A stretch of 64,000 bases of DNA from Prorocentrum cordatum (GCA_963575745.1 CAUYUJ010022526.1:263152-327151), one strand, 5' to 3'. Shown: positions 20,935 to 33,526, numbered from the stretch's first letter. Made by a program: numbers and translations. The notes: generated from the letters alone by a model not told the origin.

Positions 20935-21008
20935 TCATTCACCACTTACCACGACTAGGTTTGCTCGGTAATCTTGGTCAGAACGCACCCCTGCAGAGAG
21001 GTCCATCG

Positions 21009-21067
21009 AGTAGTGGTATCGGTGTGTGTATATGTATGTATGTATATATATATATATATATGTATCT
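21009..21067. repeat. TG/TA microsatellite left of foldback element A
   Basis: A run of TATGTATG then TATATATA borders the element start at 21068; a matching TA run continues right of the element at 22728-22775. Confidence 0.8.
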
Positions 21068-22727
21068 GAAAGAGGGCGTGATCCACCGCTGCTGTACTCT
21101 GGAAAATTCTCCCCCTCTTCCTCCGGAACCAGGGGGTCCCCCCTCCCCTTCGAAATCCCTTCCCACTTCTGGACGCCCCCCCCTCCCCCCTTACCCGGCA
21201 AACCCCCTCCCCCTAACCCCTCCCCCCCCCCTCTGGAAAACTGGAGGGGTCACTACCAGTTCGAACCCCTCCCCCCTGTCCAGAAAGCCGGGGGGGGTCA
21301 CTACCGCTTCGAACCCCCCCCTTTCACCGCCGGCAAACGATTCCCGCTCCTCGGGACAGTGGGACAGCGGAAAATGGGGGGGGGGTCACTACCGGTTCGA
21401 ACCCCCCCACCCCCTCCGGAAAACCGCGGGGGGGTCACTACCGGTTCGAACCCCCCCTCCCTCCCCCCCCCTCCAGAAAAGTGGGAGGGGTCGCTACCGG
21501 TTCGAATCCCCCCCCTTTCACCGCAGGCAAACGACTCCCGAATCCCCACCACAGGTCCGCACCGCATCCCCCACCGCTGTCCCTAGCACCACCATCCACA
21601 CCACCACTGTCCCCACTCCCACCACCGTCCCACCGTCCCCACCAGTGCCCCCACCACTGCCGCACTGTCCGCACTGTCCCCACCACTGTTCCCACCACGG
21701 TCCCACTCTCCCCACTTTCCCCACGGTCACTGTCCCCATTGTCCCCACTGTTCCACTGTCCCCGCCGCTGTCCCACGTAGCTGTCCCACTGTTCCCACCA
21801 CTGTCCCCAACACTGTCCCCACTGTGTCCCTGTCCCACCACCGTCCTCACCACCGCCCTCACCACTGTCACCACCACCACCGTCCCCACCACTGTCCCAC
21901 TGTCCCCACTGTCACCGCCGCTGTCCCAGTCCCCACACCACTGTCCCCACCACCACCGTCCCCACCACTGTCCCACTGTCCCCACCACTGTCCCAGTGTC
22001 CCCACTGTTCCCGCCATTGTAACTACCCGCTGTCCCCACCAGTGCCCCCACCAGTGTCTCACTGTCCCCACTGTCCCCACCATTGTCCCAGCACGGTCCC
22101 ACTCTCGCCACTGTCCCCACTGTCCCCACCACTGTCCCATGGTCCCCACTGTTCCCACCACTGTCCCACTGTCCCCACTGTCCCCGCCGCTGTCCCTCTG
22201 TGCTGTCCCACTGTCCCCACTGTCCCCACCACTGTCCCACTGTCTCCACTTTCCCCACCACTCTCCCCACTGTACCACTGTCCCACCACCGTCCTCACCA
22301 CCGCCTTCACCACTGTCCCCACCACTACCGTCTCCACCACTGTCCCACTGTCCCCACTGTCCCGCTGTCCTCTCACCACTGTCCCCACCACCACCGTCCC
22401 CACCACTGTCCCACTGTCCCCGCCACTGTCCCACTATCCCCACGTCCCCACCACCACCACCATTTCCACCACAGTCCCACTGTCCCCACCACTGTCCCAC
22501 TGTCCCGAGGAGCGAGAATCGTTTGCCGGCGGCGAAGGGGGCGGGAGGGGGGTTCGAACAGGTAGTGACCCCCCCCCTTTCATGATGTGCGGGTGTGTGT
22601 GTGTGTGGAGTGGGGGCTTCGAACCGGTGGTGACCCCCCCCAGGTTTCGAGGGGGGGGGGGACGGGTTGGGAACCCCCAGTGACCCCCCCCCCGTTGCCC
22701 GCCAGCAGCGGTAGAGTACGCTCTTTC
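21068..22727. mobile_element. Foldback element A with minisatellite core
   Basis: The left end GAAAGAGGGCGTGATCC (21068) and the right end read in reverse, GAAAGAGCGTACTCTACC (from 22727), form imperfect inverted repeats ending in CCGCTGCTG. Inside, the left arm carries forward units around GTCACTACCGGTTCGAA and the right arm reversed ones; GGCAAACGATTCCCGCTCC at about 21330 is matched in reverse at about 22510-22530. The centre (about 21580-22505) is a minisatellite of CCACTGTCCC units. No protein is encoded. It is a non-autonomous foldback-type element by structure. Confidence 0.7.
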
Positions 22728-22785
22728 ATATATATATATATACACATATGTGTATATATATATATATGTGTATATATGTTTTCCC
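22728..22785. repeat. TA microsatellite right of foldback element A
   Basis: ATATATAT and TGTATATA runs directly after CTCTTTC, the element end. Confidence 0.8.
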
Positions 22786-22885
22786 AGGATCGCGCCGCAT
22801 CTCCGATGCATCGGCGATGCGTCGCGATTTGGAACCTGCTGAACTCCATCCCGCCGTCGCCGAAGCATTGACGATGCGACGCGAT
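22786..22885. repeat. GCATCGCCGA palindromic repeat, copy 2
   Basis: CGCGCCGCATCTCCGATGC and CGGCGATGCGTCGCGA face GCATTGACGATGCGACGCGA; a hairpin like those at 19982-20086 and 24729-24846. Confidence 0.6.
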
Positions 22886-23347
22886 CCTCCGACACTATCT
22901 TTAGTTTGCAACTCTTCGGATGTTCAATTGTTGGATCGGCGCTAGTACTTCCTTGGGTTTAACCTGCCAGATCTGGCTCCGCGCGGCCGCATCTGGCCCA
23001 TTCCGGCGACCCGTGGTGCTGATCCGGGCCCCGTCCAGCGCCATACCCCCCCGCTCGGGCTCGATAGTTTTACGGCTTTCCCGCGAAGCCCTCCATGACC
23101 CGCCAGCCGAACCATTTGCTCTTGGCCCCCCTTGGGACGCCTGCGGTGAGGCGCCGCCGCGTGCTCCCAGGGGGCACCCGCGCGCAGCCCGTGGCGGCCA
23201 TCAGGTGCGTGACCCCCTCCTGTCACACCACTCTCCCCTCCTCCGTTCTCCTTCTTCGCCCTCCCCCTGCTCGTCCTCATCCTCCTCCTCTGTCCTCCTC
23301 TGTCCTCCTCTGTCCTCCTCCTCCTCTGTCCTCCTCCTACTGCCCAG
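22886..23347. other. Region before the 17-residue repeat ORF
   Basis: No gene recognised. 23220-23345 is a pyrimidine-rich TCCTCCTC tract ending CTACTGCCCAG, a strong 3' splice site for the following coding repeat, so this may be an intron. Confidence 0.45.
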
Positions 23348-23983
23348 AGGGCGACACAGAGAGATGGCAATGGCATGGGCTTCTCTACGGCATCGGCGAC
23401 TCAGATGGCGACACAGAATGGTGGAATGGGTCTCGCTACGGCGTCGGCTGCCCATATAGCGACCCAGAATGGGTGGATGGTTATCTCTACGGCGTCGGCG
23501 ACTCAGATGGCGGCTCAGAAGGGTGGAATGGGTGTCTCTACGGTGTTGGCTGCTCAGAAAGCGTCCCGGAAAGGTAGGATGGCTGTCTCTACGGCAACAT
23601 CAATGCAGACGGCGACCGAGAGAGATGGTGGTGGAATGGCTGTCTCTACTGCGTCGGCTGCTCAGATGGCGACCCAGCATGGTGGGACGGGCCTCCCAAC
23701 GGCGTCCGTGAGACGGAAGGCGACCCAGAGAGATGGTGGGATGTCCTTTGGGATGTCCACGGGAGGGGCTGACGGCCCCGGTCGGGGCGAGGAGTCAGCG
23801 GCTGCGTCTTCTCGCGGCCCAAGACATGTTGACCGTGATAGCTCGTTGAATGACTTGTGTGCCCCCTCATGTGCTCGTAGGAGTCACTTACAAAACAGGC
23901 AACCGAAGCGGCAATCTAATCGTAACAGCAGTAGTGGCACAGCAATTTCGGTGGATTTTGAATATTACCTGGATAAGGCTTGA
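23348..23983 (+). CDS. 17-residue tandem-repeat protein (exon)
   Basis: The frame reads RATQRDGNGMGFSTAS and then seven degenerate copies of a unit near GGMGVSTASATQMATQN. The DNA period is 51 bp (TACGG at 23386, 23437, 23488, 23539, 23590, then a 57-bp step), always a multiple of three, so the frame has been kept while repeats diverged. After the repeats comes GADGPGRGEESAAASSRG and an end at TGA 23981-23983. The likely start is the acceptor CAG at 23345-23347; no upstream exon was found. Ser/Thr/Ala/Met/Gln content suggests a surface or structural repeat protein, but no family is recognised. Confidence 0.5.
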   Translation, partial: RATQRDGNGMGFSTASATQMATQNGGMGLATASAAHIATQNGWMVISTASATQMAAQKGGMGVSTVLAAQKASRKGRMAVSTATSMQTATERDGGGMAVSTASAAQMATQHGGTGLPTASVRRKATQRDGGMSFGMSTGGADGPGRGEESAAASSRGPRHVDRDSSLNDLCAPSCARRSHLQNRQPKRQSNRNSSSGTAISVDFEYYLDKA

Positions 23984-25745
23984 ACGATTCAACTTCCTCG
24001 CCGCTCGTCGTCGCTGACGGTTGAGCGAAGGCAGCTTGGGGCTTCCATGGGGACTCGCTCGCTCCATGTGTACATGTATCGCGCTGCAGGTCGTAGTTAT
24101 TCTGTTCAGCCCAACGTGTAGATTGCTCGAGTCCAGCTCTGACCCTCGGCCCACTGCAGGTCCCCTGTCCTGTCCCTTCCTTCTCCTCTCCTGTCCTCCT
24201 CCTCCGTTCCCCTCCCCCGTCGTCGTCCTTCAGGGCGGCCCGCGAGGAGGCGACGAGGCAGAGGAGAGCACCATGGAGGGGCACCTCCCTTTCCCTTAGC
24301 GCGCACTTCGGGGCGCGTCCACCTAGCGGCCTTTGTTCCCAATGCAGGATGGGAGTAGGCAGCCCTCAGTCGACAAGGATTCAGCGTTCCACTCACATCT
24401 GCGTCCCACCACCACACCTCGTTGGGCCCCCCGCCTGTCCTCCGTCAGCACGGGTCGCCGACCTTCTCCCCTAGGCTGGTCTTGGGGGGCTCCGGCGAGA
24501 CCCCCCAGAGGCCGAAAGAAACGAAAAGTATCGGTTTCAAATGTTTTCAACCTAGACACGTTCGCGTCCGTAAGAAAACAGGACGGGATGTTTTTGTCGT
24601 TGTGGGCCTCTGGGAGCCCCTGGCGGGGCCCAGGGCTGCCAAAAAATGACTCAGGATGAAGATTTGGCCCTGGGAAAAGAGTCGGGACTTGTGGGGCCTC
24701 CGAAATTGGGTGCGAGTAGACGGGGTCGGAGGGTCGCGCCGCGTCGCCGATGCATCGGGGATGCGGCTCGATGTGGGGCCCGAGTCTCCACGCCGACGAC
24801 GCCAATGCATCGCCGATGCATCGACGAAGCGACGCGATCTTCCGACCCCACCAGCTCTCCGACCTCAGTTGAGAGGCTTCCGCTGTTCCCAGACATGTGA
24901 GGTCCTGATTTGTTCAGCGCGGGGTCCCTCCCAGGAAACCCCGACCCTTTCTCCCCGGGCCCGGCTCATCCCGAGTGGTTTTTTGACGGCCCGCGGGCCT
25001 GGCGAGGGCACCTGGATGCTGAAACTGGTGCAACACTTGCCGCCGTATTTTTGTCACGACGCGGGCATGCTTGGGTTCCGACCTCATCTGCGAGGCCTCT
25101 GCTGTTCGGCTATGCGTGCGAGTGACCTTTCGCTGGAGTGACCTTTGGTGCGGGGACGCCGTGGTCCCCAGGTGATTGAATGCGGTGCGATTCCAGCGTG
25201 TTGCGTGTTCGGGTTTGGCGTCCCCGCGGCGCCCGAAAGTCGCGCACCAAAGGTCGCTTTTGCCTCGGGTCACTTTTTGCGTGTGCAGTGGAGGCCCACG
25301 CCAAGAAACACCCTGCTTGCCTCCATGGTGCCCTGCGTTTCTTGGGTTTCGATGGTTTTGCATAGGAAAACCTGACGTTCCCACGCCACAGATCAGTGGG
25401 CGTCCTGGGGTCTCAGGGTTGGATTATTTGTGTGGAAGGTTCCTTGTGGACTGGCCTCCACTGTAGCCGAACAGTCTGGGCCTGTCGTCCGCTGTCGTCT
25501 GTCTGCCCTCCCTTGTGCGGCCCAGCCCCGCGGTCCTGGTGGCCCTGGCCCGGACCCGCGGTGCGCTGGGGAGGGGGCCTGGCCGCGGCGCCGCGCGCGC
25601 GCGCGACCGGGCATTATGGTGTCCTCGGGTAGGAAAAACTCAGCCACGCGCGGAGCGGAGTAGGGGAAGGGGGGAAGCCTTCTTGGATGGAGGCTGCTTC
25701 TTAGAACGCGCGGGCCTTCTCTGCGGGCCGCGCGCGCGGAGGCCG

Positions 25746-25793
<48 letters not shown>

Positions 25794-27559
25794 GCGTCGT
25801 TGGCGGTGGCGGCGGCGTTGTCTGCGTCGGCGTCGGCGTCGGCGTCGGCATCGTCGTCGTCGTCGTTGCTGCCGTCGGCGTCGTCGTCGTCATCGTCGTC
25901 GTCCTTTTCGCGGCCTTCGGTGGCGTTGTGGACTGGGGGGCGAGCATCGATGGGCCTCGGGGTGTTAGCCCAATGTGTGTGTGTGTGTGTGCGTGTGTAT
26001 TTGTGTGTGTGTGCGTGTGTGCTCGTGCGTATGTGTGCGCGTGTGTGTTTAGCCCGTTCGGTCGCATGCATCCTGCATTGGACCTTACGACAACGACTGC
26101 GTCGTGCTCAAGGGAATCGTTGGACAAGTACACGATGGCGCGAACACACGTGTTGGGGATCACCGAGATAAATGGGAGGGGGCCAAGAAAGGTGCACCTT
26201 TCGGGCACTTCTGGGGCCCTACGCCCCCCCCCTGAGGGCCACGACTTCGCCCCCTCGTCTACCGCCTCCACTTCGCAGCGCCCTCTCGACGCCTCCACGC
26301 CCTTTCCTCGACGCACTGGCGTCTCCAGCGCCGGGGAGGCGCCAGGAAAGCCAGCTACGTGAGCTGATCCGCGCACCCCCCTGCGTACCCTCCCCAGTTC
26401 GTTCGTCCGACCCGACCCTCGGCTCGCGCCCTGGGCGAGCAGCGGGCCCAGTCATCTGGCGTCCTGAGGTTCTGAGAAGCAGGCCTGGGGCCCCACGAGC
26501 CAGGAGGCTCGAGATTTCTGCTTTGCCGAGCAGAAGTGCAAAACAGTGCTCCGCCCTGCGCGATGGCAGAGCAGGACAAACTCCTCTTTGTACGGACGCC
26601 GGGTGCCCCCCGCCGCGCCCCAGGAGCGTCAAGAGACGGCTCAGAGCGAGCAGCCGGCCAGAACGGGGGAGAGGGTCGGGACTTCCTGGGATCCGGCGTC
26701 CTCTCAGATCAAGACGCGGGATCTGTGGGGCCTCCCCAGATTCGCCTTGTCGCCGCCGCCGCCGTCGTCAGCGTCGTCGTCGTCGTCGTTGTCGTCGTCG
26801 TCGGTTTTGGACCTTTTCGGCCCCTCGTGGATCTCCGTAGCCTTCCTCCGGGTGCCATCGGGGACGTCCACAGACTTCTTCGGACCTCCAGAGGCCTTCG
26901 GTATCTTCTGGCGGGAGCCTCGTTCCTGTCGCTCCAACAGGTCGCGGGCGAGGGGGAGGGTGAAGAGGTGGAGATTTCTTTGTTTGGGGGCGAGTAGGAG
27001 TGGGTGGGGGCTTGGGCCAGGGCGAGGGCTAGAACGGAGAGTGAGTGGGCATGACGAAGAGGAGGCGGTGGAGGATGTCTAGGATGAGAACGAGGATGGA
27101 TACTGCCAGCGACGAGGAAGAGGAAACACGAGTACGACGATGATGCAGACGATGATGGATGTAAAAGTGTAACGACGAGGGTGATGACGATGAGGTGTAC
27201 GATTGCCACGAGCGGCTGTGGAACGGAGGAGGGAGAGAGAAAGATACAGAGAGGGAGAGAGCGTGGGGTGATGCGCATTTGTTTTAAGGAGTGCCAGGGA
27301 AAAGGAGGGGCAGATGGTGGAGGGGTGATGAGGTTGATAATGGAGAGTAGTGGGAGGAGGTGGGTGGGGTGGTCTGAGGTCACGGAAAAGGCGATTACTG
27401 TCAGTCAGGAAAAGGGGGAGCGTATGGAGAAGCATGGAATGAGAAGAAGAAGGATGGAGGATCCTTGTGAGGGTGAGGGGGAGGAGAAGTGGGAAGCATC
27501 CTCGATCGCACTGCAACGTGTATGATGACAAGGGGGTGACCATACATACTTATAATTGC
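23984..27559. other. Long region without a recognised gene
   Basis: Open frames on both strands are short or low-complexity. 25137-25262 has inverted words GTGACCTTTGGTGCG and CGCACCAAAGGTCGC around a 80-base centre. 25738-25915 is a CGT array with GCGTCG variants, 25975-26050 a TG array, 26750-26805 another CGT array. 26540-26640 holds a frame (DKLLFVRTPGAPRRAP) of unknown value. 27050-27500 is a purine-biased, low-complexity stretch. Confidence 0.45.
24729..24846. repeat. GCATCGCCGA palindromic repeat, copy 3
   Basis: CGCGCCGCGTCGCCGATGC faces CGATGCATCGACGAAGCG; two further GCATCG words lie between. Confidence 0.6.
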
Positions 27560-28366
27560 AGGCGCATGTGTAGACACACCGGTATGCATATTCTTCGATA
27601 CGACAAGTTAGTGGTACACCATAGATGGCTACATACGAAAGAGCGCGTTCGGTGGGCGCTTGGAGGGGGGGCGGGGTCCAGACCTGGCCCCCCTCCCTGG
27701 TTTAAAGGCGGGGGGTCTTCAGAACCCCTTCCCCCGCCCCCCCCCCCCCCCTGGGCCTGCGCTGGCGCCAGCGGTGGCCCTCCTCCCCTTGCCCGGCTCA
27801 CGCCGGCGCCGGCGGCGGCTGGCGGCGGCGGCGGCGGCGTCGGGGAACGTCGACGACGACGACGATTTAAGGGAGAGGGGGGTTCGAACCCCCCCCCGTT
27901 CCCCCAGGCCGTTGCAAGCGCTTGCGCCGGCTGGCGGCGGCGGCGCCGCCGCCGCCGGCGGCGACGACGACGACGACGGCAACGACGGCGATGACGACCG
28001 CGACGGCGACGATGACGACGACGACGACGGCGACGACAGCGACGACGACGACGGCGACGACGACGGCGGCGACGACGACAGAGTCACGACGACTACTACG
28101 ACGACGAATACGAACACGACGATGATGACGACGACGACGACGACGGCGACGACAGCGACGACGACGACGACGGCGACGACGACGGCGGCGACGACGACAG
28201 AGTCACAACGACTACTACGACGACGAATACGAACACGACGATGATGACGACGACCACGTCGACGGGGACGACGGCTGCGACGACGATGACGACGACGATT
28301 GCGATGACGGCGACGGCAACGACGGTCACGACGGCGACAACGACGACGACGACGACGACGTCGGCA

Positions 28367-28399
<33 letters not shown>

Positions 28400-28405
28400 T
28401 CGGCC

Positions 28406-28438
<33 letters not shown>

Positions 28439-28520
28439 TCGAGGAAGACCGACGACGACGGCCACGACGACGAAGACGACGACGACGACGGCGATGACAA
28501 CGACGACGCCGCTGCCGCTT
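27560..28520. repeat. GAC/GGC microsatellite field with a 118-bp tandem duplication
   Basis: From 27840 to 28500 nearly all sequence is GAC, GGC or GAT triplets. Within it, a 118-bp segment with GAGTCACGACGACTACTACG at 28082 is repeated at 28200. A GGGGGGTTCGAACCCCCCC palindrome lies at about 27876-27897. The long poly-Asp, poly-Thr and poly-Val frames are repeat artefacts. Confidence 0.75.
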
Positions 28521-28815
28521 CCAGCCGCCGCCAGCGCTGGCCCCGGCCCCGGCGCGCCGGCGCTGGGGGGGGATTCGGGGAGGGGGGGGGGACGGGGTAG
28601 GCGAGTCCCTGTGTTTCTGTTCGGTTGCGCCGAATCTTCGGGGGTTTCAGACGCGCCGCCGAATGTTCCCGATGCAAGCGTCAGTGAAACGCGCTCCCTC
28701 TGACATGCCAATGTCGAGAGAGAGAGAGAGCACCGTGACTATAGATAACGAGCTATCGTGTGCATGTCTCGAAATTCTCACGTCTGTTAGCCAGCGTGGG
28801 CCCGATTCCGTATGT

Positions 28816-29770
28816 TGTTTTGAAACTATGTTGCGCAGTCTATGTGGCGCATGCTCTTGCAAACGTCCCACCCACCCACCCGCAGTTTGGTTTGCAAAGC
28901 CCTTGCGGCGGCAATTGCGATGAGTGCTTGGCGTTGGCTGCTGGTCCGTGCATGCTCGCGCGCAACGGCCAGCAAGTTAGGCGCGACCGACGAGGTCGTG
29001 GTGGCGCTGACCGCTGGGCACTTCCCAGCGGGCACGCAGTGCGAGTTGGTCATTTGGGCGGGCGCGGTACCATGGCGACGTCGAAAATGGCAGACGCGAT
29101 TCTGAGAGTAGCGATGGTGACGAAGGTGGCGATGCCGGCGGCAAGGCCCCTGACGGCGCCGATGTTGATCACGCCTGCCGATAACAATGACGATGCCCTC
29201 GCGTCCGCGATGCTGATTTTTGAAGGAGTTTGACATGCGCGCGCAGCCGACGCGCGGGGCTTGCCCGCGTGGTATTTTTTGACGCGGATCGTGCCTATCC
29301 GAGCACGCGCGCAAGGGCGCTCGACGTGCGTCGCGAGCGTTTTGTGTTTGAAATTGATGAACATGTAGTAAAACCGATAGCTCTTCATACATATATATAT
29401 ATGTATAAACGTACGTTGCCAAACCATGTGGTTATTCTCATATGTATTCGTGGCATTCGATTTTGGATTCGGCGTACGCGCGCGGCGACGCGCGCGCGCG
29501 TGCACCTTTTCCTCCTATGCGCAAGCGGTTTGTCGCGACAACGCGCGCGCAAGGGCGTTCGAACGATATCGACGCGCGTGCGCGAGAAGCCAATTGGGAA
29601 ACATTTTAAGGACATGTTGACACATTTACTTGTGAAGCTCACGAGAGAGCGGGCGCAATGTTTCTTGTGTGCGTGCGTGTCGCTAGATTTTGAGATCCTT
29701 ACGCGACTTGAGTTTTTTTGTAGGGCTTCGGCATGCGCGCGCGACGACGCGCGCGCGTGCACCCCGCTTT
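28816..29770 (+). repeat. Dispersed repeat R, copy 1
   Basis: Shares, in order, a CTATGTGGCGCA word, CACCCGCAGTTTGGTTTGC, GCGATGAGTGCTTGGC, CGCTGGGCA, GCGCGGTACCATGGCGACG, GACATGCGCGCGC and GCGCGCAAGGGCG with copies at 30011, 34770 and 61985. Its tail holds two CGCGCG hairpins (about 29480-29510 and 29731-29763). No coding capacity was recognised. 28521-28815 holds nothing else clear. Confidence 0.7.
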
Positions 29771-30010
29771 ATACCGAAGAGTTTTGGACATTTTCTTAGA
29801 ATTGAAACGACAGTGCGCGCATGCTATTTTTTCCAAAGCCAGTTTTGGCAGAGAGTGGTGGGGAGGGGGGGCGGGGGGGCGATGCTGGCCTGGCCGGAAT
29901 GGTTTGAACTCTTATGTCGGATGGGCGAGGGGTCGGGATCACTCGTGAATTCACTAACGAAATCAACGTCGGATAAGTCCGATAGGCGGGGGGGATGGGG
30001 GTATAATCCA

Positions 30011-30830
30011 ATTCCAAGAACGGAGATTCTATGTTATGTAAGCTATGCGGCGCAATTTTCGCGGTGCAAACATTTTGCGCAATCGATGTTGTGCAGATGT
30101 GTGGCGCAAGCTATGTGGTGCAATTATTGTTGTTCACAGTGGGTTGTCGGGCCCAGCGCCCGCGCAGTCATCCCGCGCGCCCGCCCGCAATTTGGCTTAC
30201 AAAGCCCAAGCAACGGCGATTGCGCTGATGGCCTGGCGTTGGCTGGTGCGCCGTTTGGACTTCCGGGCGCGTCTCGCGTGCCGCTCTGACGCGCGGTCAC
30301 TTCAGTGCGAGTCGGGGACTTGGCTGGCGCGGCATCGCGGCGATGTCGACGACGTCAGACGCGATGCTCATAGTAGCGATGCTGGTGGCGATGGTGACTA
30401 CGACGGCAAGGACAGTGACGGCGCCGATGCTGGTCACGCCGGAGATGGCGATGGTGCCGCCGTGTCGGTGATGACGGTTTCGGAAGGTTGCCGACGCGCG
30501 CGCGCGGCCGCGCAAGTGGCCAGCATGATATTTTTGACAGGGGTCGTGGCCCCAGCAAACGCACATAATGCGTCGGAATAATTTCGGCATGCGCGCGCGA
30601 TGGGCCCGTTTGATCGCGCTTGATGGAAATTGTGAACCATTGATATCCCCGGAATAATTTGTAAGTTCGCGCGCGCATGTTTTAGTTTTATTGTCTATAG
30701 TGCAGTGCCACGTTGCCAAACAACGTTTCCGCGTGTTCGGGCAGTTCGGATTCTGTGTCTTTGCGATGTCGACGATGCCCGTAGGGCTCCGGCACGCGCG
30801 CGCGCGACGCAGCGCGCGCGTCGACCTTGC
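30011..30830 (+). repeat. Dispersed repeat R, copy 2
   Basis: Starts with several TATGTGGCGCAA-like words (30020-30130), then CCCGCAATTTGGCTTACAAAG, the GCGATTGCGCTGATGGC core, and ends with a CGCGCGCGACGC hairpin at 30792-30825. 29771-30010 between copies is unassigned. Confidence 0.7.
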
Positions 30831-30867
30831 CCCATTTTCTTTTCGCAGGGGGGTGTAGGATAAACGT

Positions 30868-31114
30868 ATGTATGTATGTGTGTATGTGTGTATGTATGTA
30901 TGTATGTATGTATGTATGTATGTATGTATGTATGTATGTATGTATGTATGTATGTATGTATGTATGTATGTATGTATGTATGTATGTATGTATGTATGTA
31001 TGTATGTATGTATGTATGTATGCATGCATACATACATGCATGCATGCATGCATGCATGGATGGATGGATGGATGTATGTATGTATGTACGTATGTATGTA
31101 TGTATGTATGTATG

Positions 31115-31145
<31 letters not shown>

Positions 31146-31185
31146 GTATGTATGTATGTATGTATGTATGTATGTATGTATGTAT
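30868..31185. repeat. TATG microsatellite, about 318 bp
   Basis: Nearly pure TATG with a short GCATGCATGGATGGATG interruption at 31020-31075. It borders foldback element B, and the same repeat continues on the other side at 32294-32355. Confidence 0.9.
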
Positions 31186-32293
31186 GAGAGAGCGTGATCC
31201 ACCGCCGCTTTACTGTGGAAAATTGCCAACCTTTTCCTCCGGAACCCAGGGGTCTCCCCCCCCCCTCCGAAAATCCCCCCCCCCCGCTGGAACCCCTCCC
31301 CCCCCCCCCCCCTCCCTCCTGGCAAAACCCCCCCCCTCCCTAACCCTCCCCCCCCCCTCTTCGAACCCCCCCCCCCCCCTCCGGATCCGGAAAACCGGGG
31401 GGGGTCACTACCGGTTGGAACCCCCCCCCCCCCCCCTCGAAAACCGGAGGGGGGTCACTACCGGTTCGACCCCCCCCCCACGCACCGCCAGCAAACGACT
31501 CCCGGTCCCTACCACCGCTCGCATCACACCCCCCACTGTTGTTCCCAGCACCACTGTCCTCACCACCACTGTCCCCACTGGTTCCACCACCGTCCCTATT
31601 GTCCCCACCAGTGCCCCCACCACTGTCGCACTGTCCCCACTGTTTCCACAACTGTTCCCACCACGGTTCCACTCTCCCCACTGTCTCCACGGACCCAACT
31701 ACTGCCTATCCCCACTGTCCCCACTGTCCCACTGACTCCTCCGCTGTCCCACTGAGCTGTCCCACTGTTTCCACCACTGTCCCCACTGTACCTCTGTCCC
31801 ATTGTCCCACCGCCGTCCTCGCCACCGCCTTTACCAGTGTCCCCACCACCATTGTACCCTCCACTGTCCCAGTGTTTCCACCTCATTCCCACTGTCCCCA
31901 CACCACTGTCCCCACCACCACCGTTCCCACCACTGTCCACTGTCCCCCCTGTTCCCACCATTGTCCCCACCACTGTCCCCACCACTACCGTCCCCACCAC
32001 TGTCCCACTGTCCCCCCACTGTCCCCACCACTGTCCCGCTGTCCCCTCACCACTGTCCCCACCAACACCGTCCCCACCACTGTCCGCACCCCCACTCGGT
32101 TTTCGAGGGGGGGGGGGGGGGGTTCGAACCGGTAGTGACCCCCCCCCTTTTCATGATGAGCTGGGGGGGGGGGGGAGGGGTTCGAACCGGTAGTGACCCC
32201 CCCCGGTTTTCCGGAGGGGGGGGGGGGGGAGGGGTTCGAACAAGTAGTGACCCCCCCCGGTTTTCCGCCAGCAGCGGTAGAACACGCTCTTTC
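31186..32293. mobile_element. Foldback element B with minisatellite core
   Basis: Ends GAGAGAGCGTGATCCACC (31186) and, reversed from 32293, GAAAGAGCGTGTTCTACC, matching foldback element A. Internal units around GTCACTACCGGTTCGA run forward in the left arm and reversed in the right arm (three reversed units at 32119-32250). The core (about 31540-32090) is CCACTGTCCC minisatellite. No protein is encoded. Confidence 0.7.
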
Positions 32294-32355
32294 GTATGTA
32301 TGTATGTATGTATGTATGTATGTATGTATGTATGTATGTATGTATGTACGTACGT
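32294..32355. repeat. TATG microsatellite right of foldback element B
   Basis: GTATGTATG run directly after CTCTTTC. Confidence 0.85.
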
Positions 32356-32549
32356 GCATATGTAAACAATCGGAGGTGAGGGGTTGAGATCGAAGTGGAA
32401 CGGAGAGCCCCCCTACCGGGAAATCGATTTCGGTTTCGTGTTCGTGCGTGCCGTGCGGGCGAGGCGAAGCTGCGTGGGCGGGCGAGAGAAAGTCTCCTGT
32501 GGCTGAGGCGCGGCCGGACCAAATGTCTCCCTTCCGGGCGGCCGGTGGC

Positions 32550-32738
32550 CCGCGGTGTCCCGCCGGTGTCCCGCTGGTGTCCCGTGTGGCTGAGGCGCGG
32601 CCGGACCAAATGATTCCCTTCCGGGCGGCCGGTGGCCCGCGTGTCCCGCCGGTGTCCCGCCGGTGTCCCGCGGTGTCCCGCGGTGTCCCGCGGTGCCCCG
32701 CGGTGTCCCGCCGGTGCCCCGCGGTGTCCCGCGATGGC

Positions 32739-32787
<49 letters not shown>

Positions 32788-32928
32788 CTGATGATGATGA
32801 TGATGGTGATGCTGATGATGATGATGCTGCTGCTGATGATGATGACGATGATGATGATGATGATGATGGTGATGCTGCTGATGATGATGAGGACGATGAT
32901 GATGATGATATGATGATGGTGTCCCGAC

Positions 32929-32989
<61 letters not shown>

Positions 32990-33256
32990 CTTATGATGAT
33001 GATGTTGATGATGTTGATGATGAAGATGATGATGATGCTGATGATGCTGATGGTGTCCCGATAATGAGGATGATGATGATCATGATGATTATGTTGATGA
33101 TCATGATGATGACGATGATGGTGTCCCGATGATGATGAGTATGGTGATGTTGATGTTGATGATGCTGATTATGAGTGTGTCCCGATGATGATGATGTTGA
33201 TGATGATGAGGTTTATGATGATTATGGCCACCCGATGATGATGATTATTCTGATGG

Positions 33257-33309
<53 letters not shown>

Positions 33310-33466
33310 TTGATGAGGATGGCGTCCCGATGGTGATAATGATGATGATGATGATGTTGATGCTGATGTTGGTAATGATGATGATGGTGCCCCGATGATG
33401 ACGATGATGATGCTGATGATGATGATGATGTCGATGATGAGGATGAGATGATGATGATGGTGTCCC

Positions 33467-33526
<60 letters not shown>

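Noticed and set aside
23364-23760. CRISPR-like array
   Set aside because: The 51-bp units are contiguous and degenerate with no unique spacers, and the DNA is eukaryotic.
30868-31197. ORFs of repeated Met-Tyr-Val-Cys or Ile-His-Thr-Tyr
   Set aside because: Pure translation of the TATG microsatellite.
21241-32250. Repeated GGTTCGAACC, similar to a tRNA B box or T arm
   Set aside because: It is a palindrome inside G and C runs of the foldback elements; no A box, no cloverleaf and no anticodon arm are present.
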